Positions 54,525 to 62,865 of a stretch of 64,000 nt of DNA are shown here, piece after piece. A model generated the notes under the pieces. It ran no database searches, was not told the DNA's origin, and saw only the letters and a list, made by a program, of their open reading frames with translations. Position 1 is the first letter of the stretch, and every line of letters begins with the position of its first letter. This DNA is from Sporosarcina sp. FSL K6-1522 (GTDB taxonomy: Bacteria > Bacillota > Bacilli > Bacillales_A > Planococcaceae), in contig NZ_CP152019.1 of NCBI RefSeq assembly GCF_038622445.1, forward strand, positions 1,648,501-1,712,500. The letters run 5' to 3'. Both the position numbers and the translations under genes were made by a program.

Positions 54525-55330
54525 GTCATGCCACTGTCTTCCACGGCTAATCGGACAACCTCATCATCAATCTGCTCTTTTTTTAATTGCGAGCCAAATA
54601 ATAAACTGTTCACTGCGAGGGTATTGATGGCCCTTGGCCATCCTTGAGAACGTAAGGCAATTGCCTCAATGGCGCTCTCTGTGAAAATCGGCATCTTCGC
54701 TCCAGCTAATTTCATGTGATGATTTATATAGGGAGTGACCTCTTCCCTCGATAATGCCTGGATCTCATATTTCATGATAATACGCTGAGATAAGGGACGG
54801 TGATGGTTTAGCTGTAACCGTGTCTTCAAATGGGGCAAACCAGATAGTACAAGGATGAATGGATTGGTTGAATCCATTTGAAAGTTAAATAGCAGCGCGA
54901 CATCTTGGAGAAATGCATCTTTTGCCATATGCATTTCATTGAGAATGAAGACAGGTGTTATTTTGCGTTCTAAGGCCATTCGCTCAATTCCTTGTTGAAT
55001 CTGCCGGAACAGATCTACTTTACGGAACTTCGGTTCCTCTCCCAATCCATAGGCCAGGCCACGATAGAAATCCATTACGCCACCAGTTGATAAGGGGAAA
55101 TAGACGACATGATATAAGGATGGGTTCAGCGATTCCTTAAATGACCGCAAGGAAAATGTTTTTCCGACACCTGGATCTCCAATCAGTAGCCCAATTCCTT
55201 TCGATTTCTGTAGGTATTGTAATGCACTGAGAGCACCTTGATGATCAGTGGAATAAAATGCATCCGAAGAAATGATGTTCTTTGAAAATGGTGTGCTCGC
55301 CAAAGAATAAAAGGATTTATACACGGTCAT
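54521..55330 (-). CDS. ExeA/TniB-like AAA+ ATPase
   Basis: A 269-residue ATPase related to the ExeA, TniB and IstB group that guides DDE transposases to targets. Walker A is GDPGVGKT (about residues 50-57), Walker B reads VFILNEMHM (the usual Asp is Asn), and a C-terminal winged/lid region ends with GWPRAINTLAVNSLLFG. It overlaps the transposase end by 14 bases. Confidence 0.82.
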   Translation of the reverse strand: MTVYKSFYSLASTPFSKNIISSDAFYSTDHQGALSALQYLQKSKGIGLLIGDPGVGKTFSLRSFKESLNPSLYHVVYFPLSTGGVMDFYRGLAYGLGEEPKFRKVDLFRQIQQGIERMALERKITPVFILNEMHMAKDAFLQDVALLFNFQMDSTNPFILVLSGLPHLKTRLQLNHHRPLSQRIIMKYEIQALSREEVTPYINHHMKLAGAKMPIFTESAIEAIALRSQGWPRAINTLAVNSLLFGSQLKKEQIDDEVVRLAVEDSGMT

Positions 55331-56570
55331 CGCCCCCCTTACCAGTGGCTAGTGAGATAGGTGAGCGCACCCGTTTTACATGTGCATTGTCTTGCATATT
55401 GGCAAGGGTGGCTTCTGCTACTTTCTTGTCATCTTCAAAGATATAGACACTCTTTTCATCTATCCTTACATCGATGGAATTTCCTATGAATCGACTGGGC
55501 ACCTCATAGAGTTTCTTGTTCAATGTAATAGTCCCGTCTGCCTTCACTTTCCGTTGTTCACGCTTTAAGAAGATCGTTTCAAGTAGGGAAACATCCTCAA
55601 GAAACGTCACTTGATCAAATTGTACCTGAAAAGCTTCATGTGGTGTTTTACCATCAAGGGATGCATGTACCCTTCGGTGATAATCCTCTTCCAGCCAGCG
55701 CCAAAACCGCTCATTCAACTCTTCTAACGTATGAACCGGATTTGATTTCAATAATGGATAAAATCGGGTCTGGACTGTTTTAAAGAACCGTTCTATTTTG
55801 CCTTTACTTTGAGGATCGTACGGCTGCGTGTGTGCTAGCGTGATACCTAATTGTGCACACGCATATTGGAGCGTTTCAGAGCGGTAAATCTTGCCGTTAT
55901 CCGCGTAGATGATCTTGGGCTTACCTCTTCTGATAAGAGCCTCTTTCGTAACCACCCGCAAGCCATCAAACTTTTCTGAAGTAAAGAATTGCCCATAGGG
56001 CACAAGCCTTGAACAGTCATCAATATAGGCAATCAAAAAGGTTTTTATGCTCTTCCCCTTGTTGGATAGGTAAGGGCCAAGTGATAAATCTGCTTGCCAT
56101 AATATATTTACTTTTTCATGGGAAAAGCGTTTACGTTCAGGGTTCGCTAAAATACTTTCGCCAACTAGGTTGTGTTTTTTCAACAACCGATTTATAGTGG
56201 AATATGAAACTTGATTTTTATTGATCTCTCCACGCTTAATCAGTTGTTCGTAGAAGACGCTGACGGGCATATGGAGAGATTTTTTTCGTATTTCCAGAAG
56301 CTGATCCAGGTCATCTGGCGATAACCTTCGCGAAGATCCTCTATCCGCACGTTTCTTCGGTTTCAATGCGTCAAATCCATTGCGGCGATAATTAAGTAGC
56401 CATTCCTGTAACGTTTTGCTGGCTATTCTTCGTTCCCCATAGTAAGGAACAGAATGGTTCTTTCCTTCTACATCATTCAAATACACCTTCACGTCAACCT
56501 GTCCGTTTAATAACGGGGCGATAAGCCCATACCGAAATAAGGCCACTTCATGACGATTTTTTTCATTCAT
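55317..56570 (-). CDS. DDE (integrase core) transposase
   Basis: A 417-residue rve-type transposase. An N-terminal helix-turn-helix (about residues 15-90; RIASKTLQEWLLNYRRNGFDAL) is followed by the catalytic core with the DDE triad: Asp in WQADLS, Asp in YADNGKIY, and Glu in KGKIERFFKT. A C-terminal Mu-like beta-barrel (about 330-400) follows. AAGGAGGAAG lies just before MNEKNRHE (56570), so the upstream in-frame ATG at 56633 is not needed. All catalytic residues are intact, so the element may still be active if its ends are complete. Confidence 0.87.
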   Translation of the reverse strand: MNEKNRHEVALFRYGLIAPLLNGQVDVKVYLNDVEGKNHSVPYYGERRIASKTLQEWLLNYRRNGFDALKPKKRADRGSSRRLSPDDLDQLLEIRKKSLHMPVSVFYEQLIKRGEINKNQVSYSTINRLLKKHNLVGESILANPERKRFSHEKVNILWQADLSLGPYLSNKGKSIKTFLIAYIDDCSRLVPYGQFFTSEKFDGLRVVTKEALIRRGKPKIIYADNGKIYRSETLQYACAQLGITLAHTQPYDPQSKGKIERFFKTVQTRFYPLLKSNPVHTLEELNERFWRWLEEDYHRRVHASLDGKTPHEAFQVQFDQVTFLEDVSLLETIFLKREQRKVKADGTITLNKKLYEVPSRFIGNSIDVRIDEKSVYIFEDDKKVAEATLANMQDNAHVKRVRSPISLATGKGGDDRV

Positions 56571-56783
56571 GGAATCTTCCTCCTTATAGTGGAAGGACGA
56601 CCGGTCATCCATGAGTCCTATTCTACTTTTCACACAATTCCCTGACTATGAAGAAGTTATGTGGGACCAATAATATTTATCAACGTAATGAAATATGATA
56701 GAATTAATTTGCCATGAAGTATTTTGATAAGTGACCCCAGCTCCTTCGCAAGAAGGGGGATTCGCCAAAATCCAGGATCATTT

Positions 56784-57233
56784 TCATATATTTTGTGGCT
56801 TCTTTTTTACATCCTTAGAAACACTTAGGACTTGACCGTTATCACTAAAATAGCTATGTATCCAATTTATATTTTTTATAAATCGCTTCAGATGAAACCC
56901 CATTAATTGCCGCCCGCCATTCACCTTCTTTCGTAGAAGGTGCCGTTGGAGGCGCCCCAAAACCGTATGGACTGTATGTTGGAAATAAGGAATCAGGAAA
57001 TCCGGCAGAATTGAAAAATTCCCCTTGCATACCAAGCACCTTAAACGACAGATAGGAATCCTCTTAGTAACATCTTCTATAATCCCGTACCGCCAATAGT
57101 AGCCAGTGCGATGAATATTACCGGGTGCCAGACACTTGCAATTCGGGCATTCATCAAGCAATGGAAAGTGATTCGACGTCCCCCTAATTGAGTACTCTTC
57201 CAAATCAATTCCAAAATCGTATGAAATCAACAT
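56784..57233 (-). CDS. Zinc-ribbon protein (DUF6431-like), possibly transposon-linked
   Basis: A 149-residue protein with a Cys-rich zinc-ribbon pattern (ECPNCKC and, further on, CRLRCLVCKG), then a helical region. It looks like the N-terminal zinc-binding part of transposases and like the DUF6431 proteins I recall near integrase-core transposons. GGGGGAG precedes the ATG. It lies 150 bases upstream of the transposase in the same direction, but outside the proposed ends, so membership is uncertain. Confidence 0.55.
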   Translation of the reverse strand: MLISYDFGIDLEEYSIRGTSNHFPLLDECPNCKCLAPGNIHRTGYYWRYGIIEDVTKRIPICRLRCLVCKGNFSILPDFLIPYFQHTVHTVLGRLQRHLLRKKVNGGRQLMGFHLKRFIKNINWIHSYFSDNGQVLSVSKDVKKKPQNI

Positions 57234-57295
57234 AAAAAATCTCCCCCTTATTAATATGCATAAAATTTAGCACATTAACTCGGAAGAGTATAGAT

Positions 57296-58240
57296 ATGAT
57301 TCCGGAGGAATTTGAAAAAAATCAATGCTTTTGTGAGGGGATAAAGTGCTCGTTTACACAATTATTTGGCAGTGAGCAAAATAAAGAAATAACAGTCGTC
57401 TTTTTGAACGCCATTTTGCAGCGTACAGGTCGTCAGGCTATTAGAGAAATAACATTTGCCAATCAAGAAGTTGGTGGAGAATACCAAGGGGATAAGCAAT
57501 CACGGTTAGATATCTTAGTGAAAACACAAGATGATGAACTCATAAATGTGGAAATCCAATTGACCAATCAATATGATATGGTTAAACGAACATTGTTCTA
57601 TTGGTCACGGATTTATAATTTACAGCTAGAAAAAGGCATAGGTTACAATAAGCTATTGCCAACCATCACGATTAATATTTGTAATTTCGATCTGTTTAAT
57701 CAAACAGATGCTTTTCACAATATCTTTCATCTGTATGAACAGGAAGAAAAATTTCGAATGGATGATGTGTTGGAGATCCACTTCATTAAACAGTGGTATG
57801 AAAAGAAGTTGGATCCATGGAATGACATCCTCGCTAGGTGGTTGCTATTGCTTGGTATGGTGGATGTGAGAAAAAAGAGGGTGTACAACGAAATCTATCA
57901 GGAATTGGAGGAGCTCGCGATGAAAGATGAAAAGTTGCAGGATGCATTCACAGTTTGGCAAGAATTAAGTCGCTCTCCAGAAGAGGCTTTTGCTTATGAG
58001 TCACGATTGAAATATATCTTAGATGAAGAAGCAAAACTGGATGATGCTCGATATTTGGCTGAAAAAGAAGGCCGTGAAGAAGGTCTCGAACAAGGACGTG
58101 AGCAAGGTAAACAGCTGAAGAAAGAAGAAACGGTCAAGCGGCTATTCAAATTATCTTTAACAATTGATCAGATTGTAGAGGCTACATCTTTAGAGCTGGA
58201 AGTAGTAGAGCGTATCATCAAAAAATTGAGTAACAACTAA
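57296..58240 (+). CDS. Rpn family recombination-promoting nuclease / PD-(D/E)XK transposase-like protein
   Basis: A 314-residue protein of the Rpn/PDDEXK_2 family, nucleases related to E. coli RpnA-E that promote RecA-independent recombination. The nuclease core shows SRLDILVKTQDDELINVEIQL with D, E and Gln spaced as in PD-(D/E)XK enzymes. A C-terminal helical tail contains the charged EGREEGLEQGREQGKQ repeat common in this family. ATG 57296 overlaps a GAGTATAG context without a strong ribosome binding site. It lies right beside the transposon, in opposite orientation. Confidence 0.82.
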   Translation: MIPEEFEKNQCFCEGIKCSFTQLFGSEQNKEITVVFLNAILQRTGRQAIREITFANQEVGGEYQGDKQSRLDILVKTQDDELINVEIQLTNQYDMVKRTLFYWSRIYNLQLEKGIGYNKLLPTITINICNFDLFNQTDAFHNIFHLYEQEEKFRMDDVLEIHFIKQWYEKKLDPWNDILARWLLLLGMVDVRKKRVYNEIYQELEELAMKDEKLQDAFTVWQELSRSPEEAFAYESRLKYILDEEAKLDDARYLAEKEGREEGLEQGREQGKQLKKEETVKRLFKLSLTIDQIVEATSLELEVVERIIKKLSNN

Positions 58241-58255
58241 TCCTTGAAAGAAGAT

Positions 58256-58303
58256 AAAAGCACCTGATTCTAAATTTACCATTAGGGAATCAGGTGTTTT
58301 TGC
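58256..58303 (+). terminator. Terminator of the Rpn-like gene
   Basis: AAGCACCTGATTC and GAATCAGGTGTTTTT form a strong stem with a T-run; A-rich on the other side, so it may also serve the convergent gene. Confidence 0.85.
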
Positions 58304-58345
58304 AATAAGAACAAAGGGGAAGATACGTATCTTCCAGTTTCGCGG

Positions 58346-59353
58346 TTACACTTCCTCCTGAAAAGAAATCTTATAAAACTTCCGATTCGTTGCCTCATCA
58401 TACCCAACTTCAATCAGTTCATCGATTTCCTCGATATCGCGTACATTCACCTGAATTTCAATATTGGTATCAAGTTTGATCTTCCGTTTATAACTCTTTT
58501 CGACTTTTTCGATGGCACTTTCGGAAATGACCGTTTCATATGGTTTGACCGAATTGACGATAATCTCTTTTGGGGCAGAATCGCTTCCTTCAAAGACGGT
58601 TTCAATGTAGTCATCTACTTGAAATTCGACTTCATTTCTAAAGTACTCGAGCGTTTTGTTTAAGAGACCTAGTTTCTCGGTATTGGTGAAGTTCTCTTCT
58701 TTGATAATGATTTTTTTACATTCTGTTAAGGCTAAATTGGTTTTATGATAATGTTCATCCGCTACTTTCACTTTCAAAAAACGTTCTTGCCAGTATACGA
58801 CGTCTTCTTTCTTTTTCGTTTTGATAAAGACAGCAGGTGCTACGTCTGGGCCCATATCGACAATGACGGCCATATTATTAATCTTCTTTACATTAATGCC
58901 GTCGATGCCGTTCACGGTCATTTTGTTTTGCTCGTTTTTCACATCTAAAAATATTTCTTTTTCATCAATTTTTACAATGGCCAGGACTTTTTTTGCCTCT
59001 GGTCCCCATAGACAATTATCGAATAAGCCAATAAACAACTCACCGTCTTTAATATTCGGGTGTTGGGAGACGCTCTGTAAGTGCGTGGCGATATGTTGGG
59101 ATTGCGTAAGGAAATTGCTGCCCTCTTGATCGAAAATGTTGTTGACATAAGTATAGAGTTCATTTAATCCGACATCTGTTTCATGAAAAAATTCATATTG
59201 CTGTTCAAAATCGATTTTATTGAACGCCAATTGTGTAAAGGCCGCTTCTAGCATGACCTCTGGTTGAGGGAATGCTTCATCTCCGAAAACGACCATGTCA
59301 CTGACGTAATGAATAACATATTGTGTTAGTTTACTATCTGTTACTTCTAGCAT
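58346..59353 (-). CDS. Nucleoid-associated protein (NA37/YejK-like)
   Basis: A 335-residue protein resembling the 37-kDa nucleoid-associated protein family (NdpA/YejK). It shows the family's opening segment (QYVIHYVSDMVVFGDE) and the later KVLAIVKIDEKEIFLDVKNE and KAD-like VADEHYHKTNLALTECKKI. No membrane segments or signal peptide. It converges on the Rpn-like gene. Family functions are DNA binding in enterobacteria; in Firmicutes its role is less clear. Confidence 0.7.
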   Translation of the reverse strand: MLEVTDSKLTQYVIHYVSDMVVFGDEAFPQPEVMLEAAFTQLAFNKIDFEQQYEFFHETDVGLNELYTYVNNIFDQEGSNFLTQSQHIATHLQSVSQHPNIKDGELFIGLFDNCLWGPEAKKVLAIVKIDEKEIFLDVKNEQNKMTVNGIDGINVKKINNMAVIVDMGPDVAPAVFIKTKKKEDVVYWQERFLKVKVADEHYHKTNLALTECKKIIIKEENFTNTEKLGLLNKTLEYFRNEVEFQVDDYIETVFEGSDSAPKEIIVNSVKPYETVISESAIEKVEKSYKRKIKLDTNIEIQVNVRDIEEIDELIEVGYDEATNRKFYKISFQEEV

Positions 59354-59499
59354 GATTTACACCTTTTCATCAGTAGTTGTAGATGGTTTACCATAGCATA
59401 CTTCGTGCACTCGTTTCATGGATTTTACATCGAAACGAGTCACAGGATATAATTAAATGAAGTACAGTTTTTATCATAAGACGGAGGTATTCATATATA

Positions 59500-60303
59500 G
59501 TGGTTGAAACAGTAGAAGAACTGCAGGTTGAACTAAAAAAGAGTGTGGACTGGGAACAGGATCAAAGTGATTTATGGTTTTGGGAGAAAATTGGTCGTCT
59601 TCCATTCAAGTTACTGGACAAAATGACACCTGCCTTTATCCAAAATAAGATTGGCATTTTGCTAGATGAATTAGGGCAATATGTGCAAACAGGCGGAAAG
59701 TACTTAAGCTCAGTGGCTTCACTTAAATCCTATTATCCTCAAAAAAATGTCCAGACGTTAGCAGATGTGAAATTGCTACGGATTGCTGATATGGATCAAG
59801 CTGTCAGTACACTTGCCAATAATCGAAAACAATTGGCAACGCTACAAGGCGCAGGCACGGGCGTTGGCGGTATTTTCACGTTATCCATTGATATACCATT
59901 GCTGTTAGGTATTCAATTAAAGACCCTTCAGGATATTGCGATGTGTTATGGCTATGATCCGAATGATAAAGAGGAAAGAATATATATTGTGAAAGTTTTG
60001 CAGTTTGTTTCTTCAGACATTGTCGGGAAACAAGCGATACTACAACAATTATCACTCATGGATGCTCCTGATGAAGGGATGAAAAGAGAAGTCATTTCAG
60101 AACTTCAAGGATGGAGAGAAGTGGTCATGACCCACCGTGACCAAATTGGTTGGAAAAAGCTTTTTCAAATGATACCAATTGTCGGGCTGTTGGTCGGTGC
60201 TTTTATCAATCGTTCCGCGGTTAGCGACCTGGCCGAGGCTGGGATGATGCTTTATCGCAAGAGAAGAATTAATGAACGTTTAGCGCAGGTAGCAGAGGAA
60301 TAG
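59500..60303 (+). CDS. EcsC family protein
   Basis: A 267-residue protein of the EcsC family. It shows the central GAGTGVGGIFTLSIDIPLLLGIQLKTLQDIAMCYGYD segment, hydrophobic and glycine-rich, and a C-terminal PIVGLLVGAFINRSAVSDLAEAG helix. The start is GTG 59500, with GGAGG 12 nt upstream, a little far. It stands apart from ecsAB, so the name reflects sequence family only. Confidence 0.8.
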   Translation: MVETVEELQVELKKSVDWEQDQSDLWFWEKIGRLPFKLLDKMTPAFIQNKIGILLDELGQYVQTGGKYLSSVASLKSYYPQKNVQTLADVKLLRIADMDQAVSTLANNRKQLATLQGAGTGVGGIFTLSIDIPLLLGIQLKTLQDIAMCYGYDPNDKEERIYIVKVLQFVSSDIVGKQAILQQLSLMDAPDEGMKREVISELQGWREVVMTHRDQIGWKKLFQMIPIVGLLVGAFINRSAVSDLAEAGMMLYRKRRINERLAQVAEE

Positions 60304-60406
60304 AATCGATTCGATAGTCGCTATGTATTCTGACTATTTTAAAAACGATCTCCTTAACGAACATAACTATGGTATATTTTAGAGTAGAGAAGGGGGGATT
60401 TGGGGT

Positions 60407-61216
60407 ATGTTGTTGAAGAAAACATCAACCGCGGGGGAGAAAAATGGCGTTTCTTATTTGAATGGGGAAGTGAAAAGTCAAGGAGTTGCATTGAATGTTT
60501 ATAGTTATGCAGTAGATGGCGTCTTGATTGATACGGGATCGCAGTCATTACATAAGCATTTTGAACGCTTTATAGATGCAGCTGATTTTGATCAAGTGCG
60601 GCTTACACATTTCCATGAGGATCACACGGGTTGTGCGGCTTATGTGGAAAAGACCAAGCATGTACCGATTTATATTAGTGATAAGTCCATTGACTCTTGT
60701 ATGCAACAGGCGAATTATCCTTTGTATCGGCAACTTTTTTGGGGGAAAAGGAAGCCATTTCATGCGTTAGCGATGCCTGAAACGTTTGAATCTCGGAATG
60801 CGACATGGTATGTCATTGATACACCAGGTCATGCGCATGATCATAAAGCCTTTTTAAATCAAGAAACGGGGCAATTGTTTACGGGTGATTTATATGTCAA
60901 TGAGCGTACCAAATTGGTTTTGGCGGAAGAGAGTATCCCGACCATTATTCAGTCGTTGGAGCTCGTGTTGACGTATGATTTTCAAGAGGTGTTTTGCAAT
61001 CATAGAGGATTTGTAGAAGAGGGACGCCTTGCGCTGGAGCGAAAATTAGATTATTTGTTAGGTCTTCAACAGGATGTGTTAGCGTTACACCAACAAGGCA
61101 ATCCAGCTGACAGCATTTGCCGCCAGCTGTTTCCTAAACAATATCCAATTACGAAGTTCTCAGAAGGTGAATGGGATTCCTTACATATTGTCACATCGAT
61201 ATTGCAGGAATCTTGA
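60407..61216 (+). CDS. MBL-fold metallo-hydrolase
   Basis: A 269-residue metallo-beta-lactamase-fold hydrolase. The metal-binding motif is THFHEDHTG (H-x-H-x-D-H), followed by the DTPGHAHDH histidine and the late CNHRGF histidine. The C-terminal part (from about residue 200) is a helical winged domain of the type seen in glyoxalase II/LACTB2-like proteins. GAAGGGGGG precedes ATG 60407. The substrate is not predictable. Confidence 0.85.
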   Translation: MLLKKTSTAGEKNGVSYLNGEVKSQGVALNVYSYAVDGVLIDTGSQSLHKHFERFIDAADFDQVRLTHFHEDHTGCAAYVEKTKHVPIYISDKSIDSCMQQANYPLYRQLFWGKRKPFHALAMPETFESRNATWYVIDTPGHAHDHKAFLNQETGQLFTGDLYVNERTKLVLAEESIPTIIQSLELVLTYDFQEVFCNHRGFVEEGRLALERKLDYLLGLQQDVLALHQQGNPADSICRQLFPKQYPITKFSEGEWDSLHIVTSILQES

Positions 61217-61232
61217 TGATGTTGATTATAAT

Positions 61233-61281
61233 AAAAGATGCCTCATTCCAAGTGTTTTGTTTTGGGATGAAGCATCTTTTG
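61233..61281. terminator. Bidirectional terminator
   Basis: AAAAGATGCCTCATTCCAA and TTGGGATGAAGCATCTTTT form a strong stem (one bulge, one wobble) between convergent genes. Confidence 0.85.
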
Positions 61282-61291
61282 TCTTCATTAG

Positions 61292-62527
61292 TTAGATCCG
61301 TTCTTTATCCATATTAAAATCACTACCCGCCGGACTTTGGAAAATGCGAAGCCCGAATTCTCCTGCGATGGCGAATAGATGGTCGAATATATCGGCTTGA
61401 ACCGATTCATAAACCGTCCATTGAATACTATTCGCAAAAGCATAAATTTCAATTGGAAGACCGTGCTCACCAGGAGCTAGTTGGCGGACCATTAACGTCA
61501 TGTCTTGGTGAATGCCTGGATGACGTTGAATATATTGACTAATGTAGGCCCGAAAGACCCCGATGTTGGTCAATGCTCTTCCGTTAACAATATTGCTTCG
61601 GTCAACTTCATGTACACGATTGTATTCCTCAATTTCATATTCACGTGCAACAATATAATCTGTCAAAATATCAATTTCTTGATAATGCTCAATCATCTCT
61701 TTTGTGCAAAATGCAATACTTGAGATATCAATATATAATGCACGTTTAATGCGTCTACCACCAGATTCCTGCATCCCACGCCAATTGATGAAAGAATCCG
61801 AAATGAGTGCATAACTTGGAATCATCGTCACTGTCCGATCGAAGTTTTGCACCATAACCGTATTCAGGGAAATATCAATCACATCCCCATTGGCACCGTA
61901 TTTCGGCATTTCGATCCAATCACCCATTCGAACCATATCAGTGGCAGACAATTGAACGCCCGCGACAAGTCCTAATATCGAATCTTTAAAAACTAACATA
62001 AATATCGCTGAAAGTGCTCCAATTCCACTAAGAAGGATCATTGGGCTTTTCCCAACTAAATTCGCAATGACTAAAATAACGCCAATCGTAATGACGATAA
62101 TTTTAGCAACTTGTATATAGCCTTTAATCGGCTTCGTTTTTGATATTTCATACGTTTGGTAAATGGCATTAAATACGCTCAATAACCGATTAATAACGCT
62201 CAATGCTACAATTAGAATGTACGACAGCGCCATCGTTTCAATAAGTTTTTCATAGGTCGGAAATGTGGAAGCAAAATTATAAATAATAATTGCAGGCACG
62301 AAATGAGATAATTGGCGGAATACTTTTTGCTCCAGCAAAAGATGCCCCCACTGCAACTTATATTTCTGAATAATATGTGTCAGAAATCGGATAATTACTT
62401 GTTTTGTAATAAAATTTGCAATGATACAGACGATCGTAATGAGTGTAATCAAGATGATAAATGCCAGTAACTCCACCCAGTCTGCATCTACTCCATATCC
62501 TAACAGTCGATGTCGAATGATGTTCAT
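61292..62527 (-). CDS. MscS-family mechanosensitive channel (YbdG-like)
   Basis: A 411-residue channel-type protein. Five hydrophobic segments lie in the N-terminal half; the MscS pore helix and beta domain follow (GIGALSAIFMLVFKDSILGLVAGVQLSATDMVRMGDWIEMPKYGANGDVIDISLNTVMVQNFD). The C-terminal part (ANSIQWTVYESVQADIFDHL) matches the YbdG subgroup, which gates on osmotic downshock. GGAGG lies 6 nt before ATG 62527, so the longer frame to 62602 is not used. Confidence 0.87.
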   Translation of the reverse strand: MNIIRHRLLGYGVDADWVELLAFIILITLITIVCIIANFITKQVIIRFLTHIIQKYKLQWGHLLLEQKVFRQLSHFVPAIIIYNFASTFPTYEKLIETMALSYILIVALSVINRLLSVFNAIYQTYEISKTKPIKGYIQVAKIIVITIGVILVIANLVGKSPMILLSGIGALSAIFMLVFKDSILGLVAGVQLSATDMVRMGDWIEMPKYGANGDVIDISLNTVMVQNFDRTVTMIPSYALISDSFINWRGMQESGGRRIKRALYIDISSIAFCTKEMIEHYQEIDILTDYIVAREYEIEEYNRVHEVDRSNIVNGRALTNIGVFRAYISQYIQRHPGIHQDMTLMVRQLAPGEHGLPIEIYAFANSIQWTVYESVQADIFDHLFAIAGEFGLRIFQSPAGSDFNMDKERI

Positions 62528-62813
62528 GTATATCCTCCAGTTGATGTATTGACCGTGTAATTGCGCTACTTGACAGCTTGCTACTACTAGCAAAATGCGC
62601 ACTTGCTCGTCAGTGGCTGCCAGTGCTTACGATAACATACTTTTGGGGTTAGATTCATGGATTTCATATTCTGGATGATCGGATTGTAGATGTACAGGTT
62701 GCATTGAAAGCCAAAGAGAATGGGGATTCGCGAACTGATACAATCGTATAAGCAGACTTGTGCCGGAGTCTAAACACTAAGTCAGATTGGGGAAATTATG
62801 CTTTCTTATCTTG

Positions 62814-62865
62814 AAAAAAAGTGCTTCATTCCAAGCAGTTTGCTTTAGAATGAAGCACCTTTTTA
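62814..62865 (-). terminator. Terminator of the chromate transporter gene
   Basis: GTGCTTCATTC and GAATGAAGCAC form an 11-bp perfect stem with a T-run on the minus strand. Its stem core (CTTCATTC) resembles that of the terminator at 61233. Confidence 0.85.

Larger units (their letters stand above)
54216..56634 (-). mobile_element. Transposon with DDE transposase and ExeA-like ATPase
   Basis: Three tightly linked minus-strand genes form a transposition unit. The proposed ends are TATGAAAACTATA (54216) and, read inward from 56634, TGTGAAAAGTAGA, which agree at 10 of 13 positions. No target-site duplication is evident beside these ends, so the boundaries are tentative. A zinc-ribbon gene at 56784 may also belong to it. 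Confidence 0.5.
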
